Both the position numbers and the translations under genes were made by a program. Below are positions 25,960-38,830 of a DNA stretch of 64,000 nt, in pieces. A model generated the notes under the pieces. The model did no database searches. It saw only the letters and a program-made list of their open reading frames with translations, and had not been told where the DNA came from. How positions within the stretch are numbered: the stretch's first letter is position 1; the number at the start of each line of letters is the position of its first letter. Origin of the DNA: Erwinia endophytica (GTDB lineage: Bacteria > Pseudomonadota > Gammaproteobacteria > Enterobacterales > Enterobacteriaceae); assembly GCF_009295515.1 (NCBI RefSeq), contig NZ_RQVV01000032.1:82810-146809 (forward strand), given 5' to 3'.

Positions 25960-27920
25960 AACGCTTGTAATACAAACAAATGCGTACCCGCATCCCTGTC
26001 AGTTCGTCCACAGGTGGCATATAAACGACAATGGTGCTGAACGGAAAATCCGGCGGCACGGGCCAAATCACTGAAACAATCTGGCGACGTTTTCTGCTCA
26101 ACCTCGTAGTCCAATCCGGCCACCAACGCTTCCAGCTCCAGAATATGAAAACGATAGAAGACTTGCAGCGGATCGGCAGGCTGCTCCGATAAAGTCAGAG
26201 CATGAAGACGCTCCAGCAGACGTCGGCAGCGATATTCGGATCGGCTTTCATCGCCAGAGAGCGCTTCAAACAAAGCCTGGGGTACATCCTGGCGCAGCAT
26301 ATGCACCAGCCGATGTTCTTCCTGTGGGAGGTCCGTCAACGATATCGGCACCAGAGTATCGGCGATATATTGCAAATGATGCTGCATCAGGCCAATTTTG
26401 CGTTGCCTGATGGTTGAAAAGGGGCTAATCATTTCATCGGAGACAACAAAAATACCATCGCGGGAAAGCTGCCTGCGGGTTGCACTCAAAAACGCCAGCG
26501 TATCCAGATGGTGAGATGCCCCAACGGAGATAGCCGCATCGAACGGCCTCTCTGGCGCGGGAAGATCGGTAATACTGGTCTTGCAGGAATGAACATTTGG
26601 TGAGTGCCTGAACAACTTTTGCAAATGATTAAAAGCCGTCTCGCTGGGATCCACTGTAGTGACCTGTAGCTCAGGCAACAGCTCCAGTAGCATTTTCAAC
26701 GGCAGTCCAGGGCCTGTACCGATATCAATAATCCGCGTCGCGCCTGGCGCCAGGTAGTGGTGTAACTGCTGAGCAATAGCAACGGATTGTTTCGCATAGG
26801 CCGGATGTACCAGTTCCCAGGCAGCATAGCCATCCACATCAATCCGGTCCTCAAACAGCACATTATCGCTTTCGCGCTGGACTACCGGCGTCACTTCATA
26901 ACGCGGCGCGGCACGTAGCGGCACACAAGGCGAGCCATTGCGAGTCAGAACTTCTGCCGCGAGACTGGACAAACAGATACTGTCCGACTGGACCAGTGTT
27001 TGTAACCCTGCACGATCTGCCTCATCCAACTGACGCCAGGGGGAAACGGCCAGGTTGCTCAATTCCAGGGCTTGCTGCAATCGCGAATTATCCAGCGGTT
27101 CTTCATCCAGCAATGCATGGCTTCCTTCACGTGACAGACAAATCAGTTTCGGACCTTGTTCATTAACATAAAAGGTCTGCATCCCCGGGGCTTCCGGCTG
27201 CAGATTCTGCAGGAGCTGCTGCTCTGCCCCCAGAGGATCCTCACAGTCCGTGAAACTGAGTCGCACAGCGCTGACTCCCTGGCGACTTTCCAGCGCCAGA
27301 CGTCGGAACTGCTGCTGAAGACCTGACCAGTCATCCTCGCTCCTGGGCCATTCACGATGGATATCATGTTCGCCGGGCGCCGCTTCGGCCAGTGTTGGAT
27401 AGATTACGCTGACCATCATAGAGGTCTGTTCATCCAGACTCTGATAAAGATGAGGAATATCAGCGGCAAAACTGCAGCTTTTACCTGCGGTCAGGAAAAC
27501 GGGTTCGGCCTGAGACCCGGTAAGGGCCCGTCCCTTCAGTACAACCACATTCTCTTCCACCCCCGGCATATGAGCTTCAGCCGTACGTTTGGTATGAGGG
27601 GCCATATCCATGACATAGGTTTCAATGACGAAAGGAGAAGACTGTTTATTGATCAGTCGAACGCTGACACCTGTGGAGCTGGATTCTACTAACTGGTCCT
27701 GCTCCTGAGAAATTAGTTCACCAAACGGAACCCCAAGAGCATGCGCCAGCCGCCAGACCGTTTCAATGGTTGGATTGCCGCGTCCAGCCTCAATGCCAGA
27801 CAAAGTCGCTTTCCCGATGCCACTGGCTTCTGCCAATCCTGACAGCGAAAGTCCCCGTGATTTTCGTACCCTGGCAAGACTCAATGATACGGACTGACGT
27901 ATCTCATTCGACAGTACCAT
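25956..27920 (-). CDS. HTH-cupin regulator fused to a SAM-dependent methyltransferase
   Basis: About 654 aa from the ATG at 27918-27920; a GTG four codons earlier with GGGAG upstream is the alternative start. Residues about 7-70 are an XRE helix-turn-helix (LSGLAEASGIGKATLSGIEAG), about 85-175 a cupin sensor domain. A middle region of some 180 aa is unassigned. From about residue 360 comes a class I methyltransferase with motif I IIDIGTGPGLPLK and motif post-I VTTVDPS. It leads azlC-azlD and overlaps azlC by four bases. HTH-cupin regulators of AzlCD are common; the fused enzyme is not. The methyl acceptor is unknown. Confidence 0.85.
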   Translation of the reverse strand: MVLSNEIRQSVSLSLARVRKSRGLSLSGLAEASGIGKATLSGIEAGRGNPTIETVWRLAHALGVPFGELISQEQDQLVESSSTGVSVRLINKQSSPFVIETYVMDMAPHTKRTAEAHMPGVEENVVVLKGRALTGSQAEPVFLTAGKSCSFAADIPHLYQSLDEQTSMMVSVIYPTLAEAAPGEHDIHREWPRSEDDWSGLQQQFRRLALESRQGVSAVRLSFTDCEDPLGAEQQLLQNLQPEAPGMQTFYVNEQGPKLICLSREGSHALLDEEPLDNSRLQQALELSNLAVSPWRQLDEADRAGLQTLVQSDSICLSSLAAEVLTRNGSPCVPLRAAPRYEVTPVVQRESDNVLFEDRIDVDGYAAWELVHPAYAKQSVAIAQQLHHYLAPGATRIIDIGTGPGLPLKMLLELLPELQVTTVDPSETAFNHLQKLFRHSPNVHSCKTSITDLPAPERPFDAAISVGASHHLDTLAFLSATRRQLSRDGIFVVSDEMISPFSTIRQRKIGLMQHHLQYIADTLVPISLTDLPQEEHRLVHMLRQDVPQALFEALSGDESRSEYRCRRLLERLHALTLSEQPADPLQVFYRFHILELEALVAGLDYEVEQKTSPDCFSDLARAAGFSVQHHCRLYATCGRTDRDAGTHLFVLQAL

Positions 27921-28129
27921 AGGATTTTCCACAACGCATTCTCCCGAAGTTGGCAAGCGTTCTATATATCGCTCACCTCTGTTCCTTATAATGAACAATA
28001 TTGGTTACTGTCAATTGTTTCACAGAAAATTCACTTCTGGCCCTAACCTCAAACGGCTTTACGGTAGGTTTATAGGCGCTACCAGGCTAAAATACTCTCT
28101 GTTTTTATGGATTAATCTGAGGCTTAATT

Positions 28130-28468
28130 ATGCAAACTCTCCCTCCTTGTCCTAAATGCCAGTCTGAATATACCTGGCAGGATGACGCGCTCTTTAACTG
28201 TCCTGAATGCGGGCACGTCTGGTCTGAGGGCACTGAAGCCGCAGATGAGGGCGTTCTGATAGTGAAGGACGCCAACGGCAATCTGTTGGCCGATGGCGAT
28301 AGCGTGACAGTTATTAAAGATTTGAAAGTGAAAGGCAGCTCAACGCCGCTGAAAATCGGCACGAAGGTGAAAGGCATTCGTCTGGTCGAGGGCGATCACA
28401 ATATTGACTGCAAAATCGATGGTTTTGGCCCGATGAAACTGAAATCTGAGTTCGTAAAGAAAAATTAG
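28130..28468 (+). CDS. yjdM: YjdM (PhnA-like) zinc-ribbon protein
   Basis: A 112-aa protein with an N-terminal zinc ribbon (CPKCQSEY, then CPECGHVW) and a C-terminal KOW-like domain ([20 protein letters not shown]). It was once named PhnA and linked to phosphonate use; the role is uncertain. The length and motifs match E. coli YjdM. It stands alone between the divergent methyltransferase operon and the DJ-1 gene. In E. coli it lies near the phn cluster, so its place here is lineage-specific. Confidence 0.93.
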   Translation: MQTLPPCPKCQSEYTWQDDALFNCPECGHVWSEGTEAADEGVLIVKDANGNLLADGDSVTVIKDLKVKGSSTPLKIGTKVKGIRLVEGDHNIDCKIDGFGPMKLKSEFVKKN

Positions 28469-28488
28469 TCCTGATCAGTGCCGTTCCT

Positions 28489-29175
28489 TCAATCAATTGA
28501 CAGATGGCGGGCGGCGCACTCAAGGACAGGTGACTTTTCTGTCACCTGTTGACTGAGTTTTTGCGCCACCTTGTCACGGACAGCCTTCGGGGCAGTTTCA
28601 GGGTTACCTGAATGAAAAGGTGGCTCAGGCGAATATTCCAGTCTCAGTTGAATCGCTCTGGCCGAATCTTCACCGACCATTTCGGCAATCACCACCAGGG
28701 CGAAATCCATTCCTGCTGTCACGCCACCCCCAGTGATGATATTGCCATCCTTAACCACCCTGCCCGCATCAGGCGTGGCGCCGAACAGAGCCAGCTTCTC
28801 CCGCCATGCCCAATGACAGGCCGCGCGTTTTCCTTTCAACAATCCCGCAGCTGCGAGGATCAACGATCCAGTACACACTGAAGTAATATACCTTGCCCCC
28901 TGCCCCAGACGCTTAATCGCCGCAATAAAATCACTATTTTCAATCGCATTAGTACAATTACCACCGGGGACACACAACAGGTCACAGTGAGTTATCTCTT
29001 CCAGAACAGAAAGATCGGCAAAACTGAATCCTTCAACAGTCACGGGCTGACCACCAATGGAAGCAACCTTGATGTCCACATTAGGCAGGTCACAGAAAAA
29101 CTGGTACGGTCCGGTGAAGTCCAACTGAGTCAACCCCTGATAAATGGGGATAAGGATAATAAATGGCTGCGGCAT
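28489..29175 (-). CDS. DJ-1/PfpI family protein (isonitrile hydratase-like)
   Basis: A 228-aa protein; the ATG at 29173-29175 follows AGGAG at the right distance and gives the usual start MPQPFIILIPIYQGLTQLDF. The class I glutamine-amidotransferase-like fold is supported by the nucleophile elbow TSVCTGSLILAAAGLLKGK. Close relatives include isonitrile hydratase InhA and uncharacterised DJ-1 proteins. It is divergent from a GlxA-type regulator that carries the same domain, so the two probably form a sensor/enzyme pair. Confidence 0.85.
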   Translation of the reverse strand: MPQPFIILIPIYQGLTQLDFTGPYQFFCDLPNVDIKVASIGGQPVTVEGFSFADLSVLEEITHCDLLCVPGGNCTNAIENSDFIAAIKRLGQGARYITSVCTGSLILAAAGLLKGKRAACHWAWREKLALFGATPDAGRVVKDGNIITGGGVTAGMDFALVVIAEMVGEDSARAIQLRLEYSPEPPFHSGNPETAPKAVRDKVAQKLSQQVTEKSPVLECAARHLSID

Positions 29176-29259
29176 AATGTTCTCCTGTGGAATAGACGCT
29201 ACCATTCTGACCCAATTAATCTGGTCGTAAATGACACAATTCCCACTGTTCAGGACATC

Positions 29260-30204
29260 ATGATGCATATTGGTTTTTTCGTTTTTCCGGATTTTCAACT
29301 GCTGGATCTCAGTGGGCCGCTAGCAGCCTTTCAGATTGCGGGATTTCATCAAACCACCTCTCCCTACAGTTTGAGTGTGCTGTCCTTACAGGGCGGTCCG
29401 GTGAAATGCTCTGCCGGGTGCGTTATCACCACCGTTCCTCTGTCCGCTGTTTCACTGGATACACTGATCATCTGTGGTGGTTATGGTATTCATACCTTGT
29501 CTGATAGCGCCGTCGATCTCCATGCGCTTAAAACCCAGGCAGAGAACGTTAGACGTCTCGGTAGTGTCTGCAGAGGCGCCTGCCTGCTGGCAGAACTGGG
29601 ACTGCTGAACGGACGACGCGCAACCACCCACTGGCGCCACGGGCTGGCGTTACAGAAAAGCTATCCGGATGTGCGGGTTGAGAGCGATAAAATCTTCTTA
29701 CGTGACGGACACATCTGGACTTCAGCGGGGATCAGTTGCGGAATCGATCTGGCGCTGGCAATGATCGAGGCCGATCTCGGGATGGAACGCTCGCGAGCCG
29801 TTGCACAGGAATTGGTCGTCTATCAACGTCGTCCTGGCGGTCAATCGCAGTTTTCGCCAATGTTGCAGATGGAGCCTGATTCCGATCGCATCAGACTGGC
29901 GCTGGACTATATTCACCAGCATCTCACCGAATCCCTGACGGTGGAACACCTGGCCAGTCAGGCTTGTTTAAGCCCGCGTCAATTCAGCCGCCTTTTCAAG
30001 CATCAAACTGGTGAATCGCCCGCTAAAGCAGTCGAGCGCCTTCGTGTCGAAGCCGCTCGTACATTATTGGAAAGCACTCATCACAGCATCGCCAGCGTTG
30101 CTCACCTGGTGGGATTCCCACACCCGGAAACCATGCGTCGGGCATTTCTCCGTTGCTTAGGGTTGCCACCTCAGACCGTGAAGAAATACCACCAGTCGGC
30201 GTAA
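29260..30204 (+). CDS. GlxA-family AraC-type transcriptional regulator
   Basis: A 314-aa protein with an N-terminal DJ-1/PfpI-like domain (MHIGFFVFPDFQLLDLSGPL; elbow SVCRGACLLAELGLLNGR) and a C-terminal AraC helix-turn-helix pair (about residues 215-310: VEHLASQACLSPRQFSRLF, then ASVAHLVGFPHPETMRRAF). Start at 29260 or 29263, after CAGGA. GlxA-type regulators normally lack amidase activity and sense metabolites. It is divergent from the DJ-1 gene across an 84-base gap, which should hold the shared promoters. Confidence 0.9.
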   Translation: MMHIGFFVFPDFQLLDLSGPLAAFQIAGFHQTTSPYSLSVLSLQGGPVKCSAGCVITTVPLSAVSLDTLIICGGYGIHTLSDSAVDLHALKTQAENVRRLGSVCRGACLLAELGLLNGRRATTHWRHGLALQKSYPDVRVESDKIFLRDGHIWTSAGISCGIDLALAMIEADLGMERSRAVAQELVVYQRRPGGQSQFSPMLQMEPDSDRIRLALDYIHQHLTESLTVEHLASQACLSPRQFSRLFKHQTGESPAKAVERLRVEAARTLLESTHHSIASVAHLVGFPHPETMRRAFLRCLGLPPQTVKKYHQSA

Positions 30205-30392
30205 CTTCAATAATAAGCAAACACTGGCTGACTGCCTCTTTTATCACCTTTATCGCTGTCTGGACGTAATTCGCGTAATCTATCGACAAAGTCAGGTTAG
30301 AAAAATTAATCCCATTATGACCTGTGAAAAAATATCAACCGTCACCTGCAGCCGATCCTTCAGGCTTGCAACCGGTTTCTATGGAGCGGGCT

Positions 30393-33554
<3,162 letters not shown>

Positions 33555-33607
33555 GGACAACTCAGTATGATGCCCAGTCATTTCGTCACCCGTGGAGTAT
33601 CACACTT

Positions 33608-33883
33608 ATGGCACGCGTAACCGTACAGGACGCAGTAGAAAAAATTGGTAACCGTTTTGACCTGGTTCTGGTCGCCGCTCGTCGCGCTCGTCAGATGCAG
33701 GTTGGCGGAAAAGATCCGCTGGTTCCGGAAGAAAACGACAAATCAACCGTGATCGCACTGCGCGAAATCGAAGAAGGTCTGATAACTAACCAGATTCTGG
33801 ATGTGCGTGATCATCAGGAACAGCAAGAGCAGGAAGCCGCAGAGTTACAGGCTGTTACCGCTATCGCTGAAGGTCGCCGTTAA
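33608..33883 (+). CDS. rpoZ: RNA polymerase omega subunit
   Basis: The 91-aa omega subunit ([31 protein letters not shown]) helps fold beta-prime and forms part of a ppGpp-binding site on RNA polymerase. Full length. It lies 53 bases after gmk and 22 bases before spoT, the conserved order. Confidence 0.98.
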   Translation: MARVTVQDAVEKIGNRFDLVLVAARRARQMQVGGKDPLVPEENDKSTVIALREIEEGLITNQILDVRDHQEQQEQEAAELQAVTAIAEGRR

Positions 33884-33905
33884 TTATTAGCCGGAAGGCT
33901 CGCCC

Positions 33906-36026
33906 TTGTATCTGTTTGAAAGTCTCAATCAGCTGATTGAAAAATACTTGCCTGAAGAGCAGATTAAGCGCCTTCAGCAAGCATACCTTGTCGCACGTGA
34001 TGCTCACGAGGGACAGACGCGGTCCAGTGGTGAGCCTTATATTACCCATCCGGTTGCCGTCGCCTGCATCCTGGCTGAGATGAAGCTCGACCATGAAACG
34101 CTCATGGCCGCGCTTCTGCACGACGTTATCGAGGACACACCCGCCACCTATCAGGATATGGAACAGCTGTTTGGTCAAACTGTCGCTGAACTGGTTGAAG
34201 GCGTTTCCAAACTCGACAAACTGAAATTCCGCGATAAAAAAGAAGCACAGGCCGAAAACTTCCGAAAAATGATCATGGCGATGGTGCAGGATATCCGCGT
34301 CATTCTGATCAAACTGGCTGACCGTACACACAACATGCGGACGCTGGGCGCATTACGTCCGGATAAAAAACGCCGTATTGCGCTGGAAACGCTGGAGATC
34401 TACAGTCCACTGGCCCACCGATTGGGTATTCACCACCTGAAAACCGAGCTGGAAGAACTGGGTTTCGAGGCGCTTTACCCCAACCGCTACCGCGTGATCA
34501 AAGAAGTGGTCAAAGCGGCCCGTGGCAACCGTAAAGAAATGATCCAGAAAATCCTCTCGGAAATCGACGGTCGCTTGCAGGAAGCCGGGATCCTCTGCCG
34601 CGTCAGCGGAAGGGAAAAACATCTTTATTCGATTTACTGCAAAATGCACCTTAAAGAGCAGCGTTTCCATTCCATTATGGATATCTATGCTTTTCGGGTG
34701 ATTGTCAGTGATGTCGATACCTGTTATCGGGTGCTGGGACAGATGCACAGCCTCTATAAGCCACGTCCTGGCCGGGTAAAAGATTACATCGCTATTCCCA
34801 AGGCTAACGGTTATCAGTCTCTTCATACCTCGATGATCGGCCCTCATGGAGTGCCGGTTGAAGTGCAAATCCGTACGGAAGATATGGATCAAATGGCAGA
34901 GATGGGGGTGGCTGCCCATTGGGCTTATAAAGAACAAGGTGAAAGCAGCACCACAGCGCAAATCCGAGCCCAGCGCTGGCTGCAAAGTTTGCTGGAACTG
35001 CAGCAAAGCGCTGGCAGTTCTTTCGAATTCATTGAAAGCGTGAAATCCGATCTGTTCCCGGATGAGATTTACGTTTTTACTCCGGAAGGCCGCATTGTCG
35101 AGCTGCCTGCCGGGGCGACGCCTGTCGACTTTGCTTATGCCGTGCATACCGATATCGGTCATGCCTGCGTGGGCGCGCGGGTCGATCGCCAACCGTATCC
35201 ACTGTCACAACCGCTAACCAGCGGACAAACGGTCGAAATCATTACCGCGCCTGGCGCACGACCCAATGCTGCATGGCTGAACTTTGTCGTCAGCTCCAAA
35301 GCTCGGGCCAAAATCCGCCAACTACTGAAAAACCTCAAGCGCGACGACTCTGTCAGCCTGGGGCGCCGATTGCTCAATCATGCACTGGGTGGCAGCCGTA
35401 AGCTGGCCGAGATCCCCCCAGAAAACATTCAGCACGAACTGGAACGTATGAAGCTGGCCACACTGGACGATTTGCTGGCTGAAATTGGTCTCGGCAACGC
35501 AATGAGCGTCGTGGTGGCGAAAAACCTGCAACAGAGTGAGCAGGCCACGACAGTGGTACAGTCCACCAGCAGTTCTTCACGCAGCAAGTTACCGATCAAA
35601 GGTGCCGATGGCGTGCTGATCACCTTTGCCAAATGCTGCCGTCCCATCCCTGGCGACCCGATTGTCGCCCACGTCAGCCCAGGCAAAGGCCTGGTGGTAC
35701 ACCATGAATCGTGCCGAAATATCCGAGGCTACCAGAAAGAGCCGGAGAAATTTATGGCGGTAGAATGGGATCAGGCTATCGATCAGGAGTTCGTGGCGGA
35801 GATTAAAGTGGATATGTTTAACCACCAGGGTGCGCTGGCGAATCTAACCGCCTCGATCAATACCGCCGGCTCAAACATTCAGAGCCTGAATACGGAAGAA
35901 AAAGATGGCCGTGTTTACAGCGCCTTTATCCGTCTGACTGCCCGCGATCGCATCCATCTGGCGAATATTATGCGTAAAATCCGCGTGATGCCGGACGTGA
36001 TTAAAGTTCACCGTAACAGAAACTAG
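33906..36026 (+). CDS. spoT: bifunctional (p)ppGpp synthetase/hydrolase SpoT
   Basis: A 706-aa RelA/SpoT protein. It degrades (p)ppGpp (HD domain with HDVIED near residue 72 and ADRTHNM) and makes it weakly (synthetase domain about 220-340, GRVKDYIAIPKANGYQSLH). TGS (about 385-450), zinc-finger/CC (KCCRPIPGD) and ACT (about 630-706) domains follow. The start is TTG, as in E. coli, with GGAAGG upstream. The linker near residues 540-560 (QATTVVQSTSSSSRSK) differs from E. coli by a few residues. Confidence 0.98.
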   Translation: MYLFESLNQLIEKYLPEEQIKRLQQAYLVARDAHEGQTRSSGEPYITHPVAVACILAEMKLDHETLMAALLHDVIEDTPATYQDMEQLFGQTVAELVEGVSKLDKLKFRDKKEAQAENFRKMIMAMVQDIRVILIKLADRTHNMRTLGALRPDKKRRIALETLEIYSPLAHRLGIHHLKTELEELGFEALYPNRYRVIKEVVKAARGNRKEMIQKILSEIDGRLQEAGILCRVSGREKHLYSIYCKMHLKEQRFHSIMDIYAFRVIVSDVDTCYRVLGQMHSLYKPRPGRVKDYIAIPKANGYQSLHTSMIGPHGVPVEVQIRTEDMDQMAEMGVAAHWAYKEQGESSTTAQIRAQRWLQSLLELQQSAGSSFEFIESVKSDLFPDEIYVFTPEGRIVELPAGATPVDFAYAVHTDIGHACVGARVDRQPYPLSQPLTSGQTVEIITAPGARPNAAWLNFVVSSKARAKIRQLLKNLKRDDSVSLGRRLLNHALGGSRKLAEIPPENIQHELERMKLATLDDLLAEIGLGNAMSVVVAKNLQQSEQATTVVQSTSSSSRSKLPIKGADGVLITFAKCCRPIPGDPIVAHVSPGKGLVVHHESCRNIRGYQKEPEKFMAVEWDQAIDQEFVAEIKVDMFNHQGALANLTASINTAGSNIQSLNTEEKDGRVYSAFIRLTARDRIHLANIMRKIRVMPDVIKVHRNRN

Positions 36027-36029
36027 CGC

Positions 36030-36728
36030 ATGAATGCTCAACGCTATGCCCGCATCCTCGAAATGCTGGCCGCTCGTCAGCACGATCTGACGGTCTGCAT
36101 GGAACAGGTTCATAAACCCCATAACGTCTCTGCCGTGATCCGTACAGCGGACGCGGTTGGGGTACATGAAGTCCACGCGATCTGGCCCGGCAACCGAATG
36201 CGTACCATGGCCTCGTCGGCCGCTGGCAGCAATAGTTGGGTACGGGTGAAAACTCACCGTAATATTGCCGATGCAGTTGACCACCTCAAAGGCCAGGGAA
36301 TGCAGATCCTCGCCACACATCTTTCTGATAAAGCGGTGGATTTCCGCGATGTTGATTACACCCGCCCGACCTGTATTCTGTTGGGCCAGGAAAAAACCGG
36401 TATTACTCAAGAAGCGCTTAATCTCGCTGACAGAGAGATTATTATCCCAATGACGGGCATGGTGCAGTCACTGAATGTTTCCGTCGCCTCGGCGCTGATC
36501 CTGTATGAAGCTCAGCGTCAACGGCAAAACGCCGGTATGTACCAGCGGCAGGAAAGTACTCTGGAATACCACGAGCAACAACGTCTGCTGTTTGAAGGCG
36601 GTTATCCAGTTCTGGCCCGTGTAGCCAAACATAAAGGCCTGCCCTATCCGGAAATTAATGACAGGGGCGAAGTGATTGCGACTCCTGACTGGTGGGCAAC
36701 AATGCAAGCCTCGGTACGCAGAAAATGA
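36030..36728 (+). CDS. trmH: tRNA (guanosine-18 2'-O)-methyltransferase TrmH
   Basis: A 232-aa SPOUT methyltransferase that modifies G18 in the D-loop of tRNAs. The three SPOUT motifs are seen: KPHNVSAVIRTADAVG, ILLGQEKTGIT and IPMTGMVQSLNVSVASALILYEAQRQ. It follows spoT by three bases and its stop overlaps the recG start (ATGA), so the three are co-translated. Confidence 0.96.
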   Translation: MNAQRYARILEMLAARQHDLTVCMEQVHKPHNVSAVIRTADAVGVHEVHAIWPGNRMRTMASSAAGSNSWVRVKTHRNIADAVDHLKGQGMQILATHLSDKAVDFRDVDYTRPTCILLGQEKTGITQEALNLADREIIIPMTGMVQSLNVSVASALILYEAQRQRQNAGMYQRQESTLEYHEQQRLLFEGGYPVLARVAKHKGLPYPEINDRGEVIATPDWWATMQASVRRK

Positions 36729-38803
36729 AAGGCCGCATGCTGGATGCCATCCCACTGAGTACACTTTCCGGTGTTGGCGCAAGTCAGGCGAACAAACTGG
36801 CGAAGCTGGGATTGGGAACAGTGCAGGACCTTCTGCTACATCTGCCTCTGCGCTACGAAGATCGCACCCAACTTTACGCTATCAATGAATTACTGCCTAA
36901 TAGCTATGCCACAGTAGAGGGTGAAGTACTACACAGCGATATCACCTTTGGTCGCCGCCGGATGCTAACCTGTCAAATCAGCGACGGTACCGGCATCCTC
37001 ACTCTGCGCTTTTTCAACTTTAATGCTGGCATGAAAAACAGCCTGGCACCCGGCCGCCGGGTTATCGCCTATGGCGAAATCAAACGTGGTCAGCGGGGCG
37101 CTGAAATAATTCATCCGGAATACCGCGTGCAGGGTGATAACAGCGTGGTGGAACTACAGGAAACGCTGACGCCGGTTTATTCAACCACCGAAGGTGTTCG
37201 CCAGGCGACGCTGCGCAACCTCACGGACCAGGCTCTTGAACTGCTGAAAACCCGTGCAATAACCGAGCTATTGCCACCTGAGCTCAGTCAGGGGATGATG
37301 AGCCTGCCAGACGCTATTCGTACGCTGCACCGCCCACCACCCAATACCGATCTGGCCGACTTGGATAGCGGCACGCATCCGGCGCAGCGCCGTCTGATTA
37401 TGGAAGAGTTGCTGGCGCACAATCTCAGTATGTTGGCCGTACGCGCGGGAGCTCAACGTTATCATGCTCTCCCTATGCCTGCCCGCCACGAACTCAGCGA
37501 TAAATTGCTGGCCGCTTTACCTTTCACTCCAACAGCCGCCCAACAGCGGGTCGTTCGCGAAATAGAACAGGATCTGGCCTATGACTACCCAATGATGCGA
37601 CTGGTGCAAGGCGATGTGGGTTCCGGTAAGACGCTGGTCGCTGCCCTGACGGCACTCAACGTTATCGCCTGGGGCAAACAGGTCGCGATGATGGCGCCAA
37701 CGGAACTCCTGGCGGAACAGCATGCCAATAATTTTCGCCAGTGGTTTGCCCCGCTGGGGATTGACGTTGGCTGGCTGGCTGGCAAGCAAAAAGGCAAAGC
37801 CCGTCAGGCGCAGCAAGAAGCCATTGCCAGCGGGCAGGTCTCGATGATCGTTGGCACCCACGCGATTTTCCAGGAGCAAGTCCAGTTCAACGACCTGGCG
37901 CTGGTGATTATTGATGAGCAACATCGCTTTGGCGTCCATCAACGACTGGCACTGTGGGAAAAGGGTAAACAGCAGGGGTTTCATCCTCATCAGCTGATTA
38001 TGACAGCAACGCCTATCCCACGGACTCTGGCGATGACCGCTTATGCCGATCTGGATACCTCAACCATTGACGAACTGCCACCCGGTCGAACGCCGATTAC
38101 CACCGTCGCCATCCCTGATACCCGTCGGGCTGATATTATTACCCGCGTTCAGCGCGCCTGTTGTGAAGGCCGCCAGGCGTACTGGGTCTGCACACTGATT
38201 GAAGAATCAGAGCAGTTAGAGGCGCAAGCGGCGGAAGCCACCTGGCAAGAACTGAAACTGGCGCTACCTGAACTACAGGTCGGTCTGGTACATGGACGGA
38301 TGAAACCAACAGAGAAACAAACTGTTATGCAGGCTTTCAAACAGGGTGACATTCACCTGCTGATCGCCACGACGGTTATCGAAGTTGGAGTGGATGTTCC
38401 CAATGCCAGCCTGATGATTATCGAAAACCCGGAACGACTGGGGCTGGCTCAGCTCCACCAGCTGCGGGGCCGTGTTGGTCGTGGTTCCGTTGCCTCTCAC
38501 TGTGTTCTGCTGTACAAAGCACCGCTGAGTCAGACCGCGCAAAAACGCCTGCAAGTGCTGCGCGACAGTAACGATGGCTTTGTTATTGCCCAGTGCGATC
38601 TGGAAATCCGCGGTCCAGGCGAGCTGCTGGGCACCCGCCAGACGGGTAATGCGGAATTTAAAGTCGCTGACCTGCTCCGCGACAGTGCGATTATCCCGGA
38701 AGTACAGCGTATCGCCCGACATATCCACCAGCACTATCCTGAACAGGCCCGGGCACTGATTGAACGCTGGCTCCCGGAAACACAACGCTACACTAATGTC
38801 TGA
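36725..38803 (+). CDS. recG: ATP-dependent DNA helicase RecG
   Basis: RecG drives branch migration and fork regression, and limits over-replication. The 692-aa protein starts at the ATG at 36725 (MKGRMLDAIPLSTLSG), overlapping the trmH stop. The wedge/OB domain covers about residues 50-160. Helicase motifs: I GDVGSGKTLVA, Ia MAPTELLAEQH, II IIDEQHRFG, III MTATPIPRTLA, V ATTVIEVGVDVPNA, VI QLRGRVGRG. E. coli RecG is 693 aa. In E. coli the next gene is gltS; here a glycosyltransferase replaces it. Confidence 0.98.
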   Translation: MKGRMLDAIPLSTLSGVGASQANKLAKLGLGTVQDLLLHLPLRYEDRTQLYAINELLPNSYATVEGEVLHSDITFGRRRMLTCQISDGTGILTLRFFNFNAGMKNSLAPGRRVIAYGEIKRGQRGAEIIHPEYRVQGDNSVVELQETLTPVYSTTEGVRQATLRNLTDQALELLKTRAITELLPPELSQGMMSLPDAIRTLHRPPPNTDLADLDSGTHPAQRRLIMEELLAHNLSMLAVRAGAQRYHALPMPARHELSDKLLAALPFTPTAAQQRVVREIEQDLAYDYPMMRLVQGDVGSGKTLVAALTALNVIAWGKQVAMMAPTELLAEQHANNFRQWFAPLGIDVGWLAGKQKGKARQAQQEAIASGQVSMIVGTHAIFQEQVQFNDLALVIIDEQHRFGVHQRLALWEKGKQQGFHPHQLIMTATPIPRTLAMTAYADLDTSTIDELPPGRTPITTVAIPDTRRADIITRVQRACCEGRQAYWVCTLIEESEQLEAQAAEATWQELKLALPELQVGLVHGRMKPTEKQTVMQAFKQGDIHLLIATTVIEVGVDVPNASLMIIENPERLGLAQLHQLRGRVGRGSVASHCVLLYKAPLSQTAQKRLQVLRDSNDGFVIAQCDLEIRGPGELLGTRQTGNAEFKVADLLRDSAIIPEVQRIARHIHQHYPEQARALIERWLPETQRYTNV

Positions 38804-38830
38804 CTTCTTCTCGCACCGTTATAGAAGCCA

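Noticed and set aside
33861..35192. Large minus-strand frames opposite spoT
   Set aside because: Antisense shadows; spoT is complete and conserved on the plus strand.
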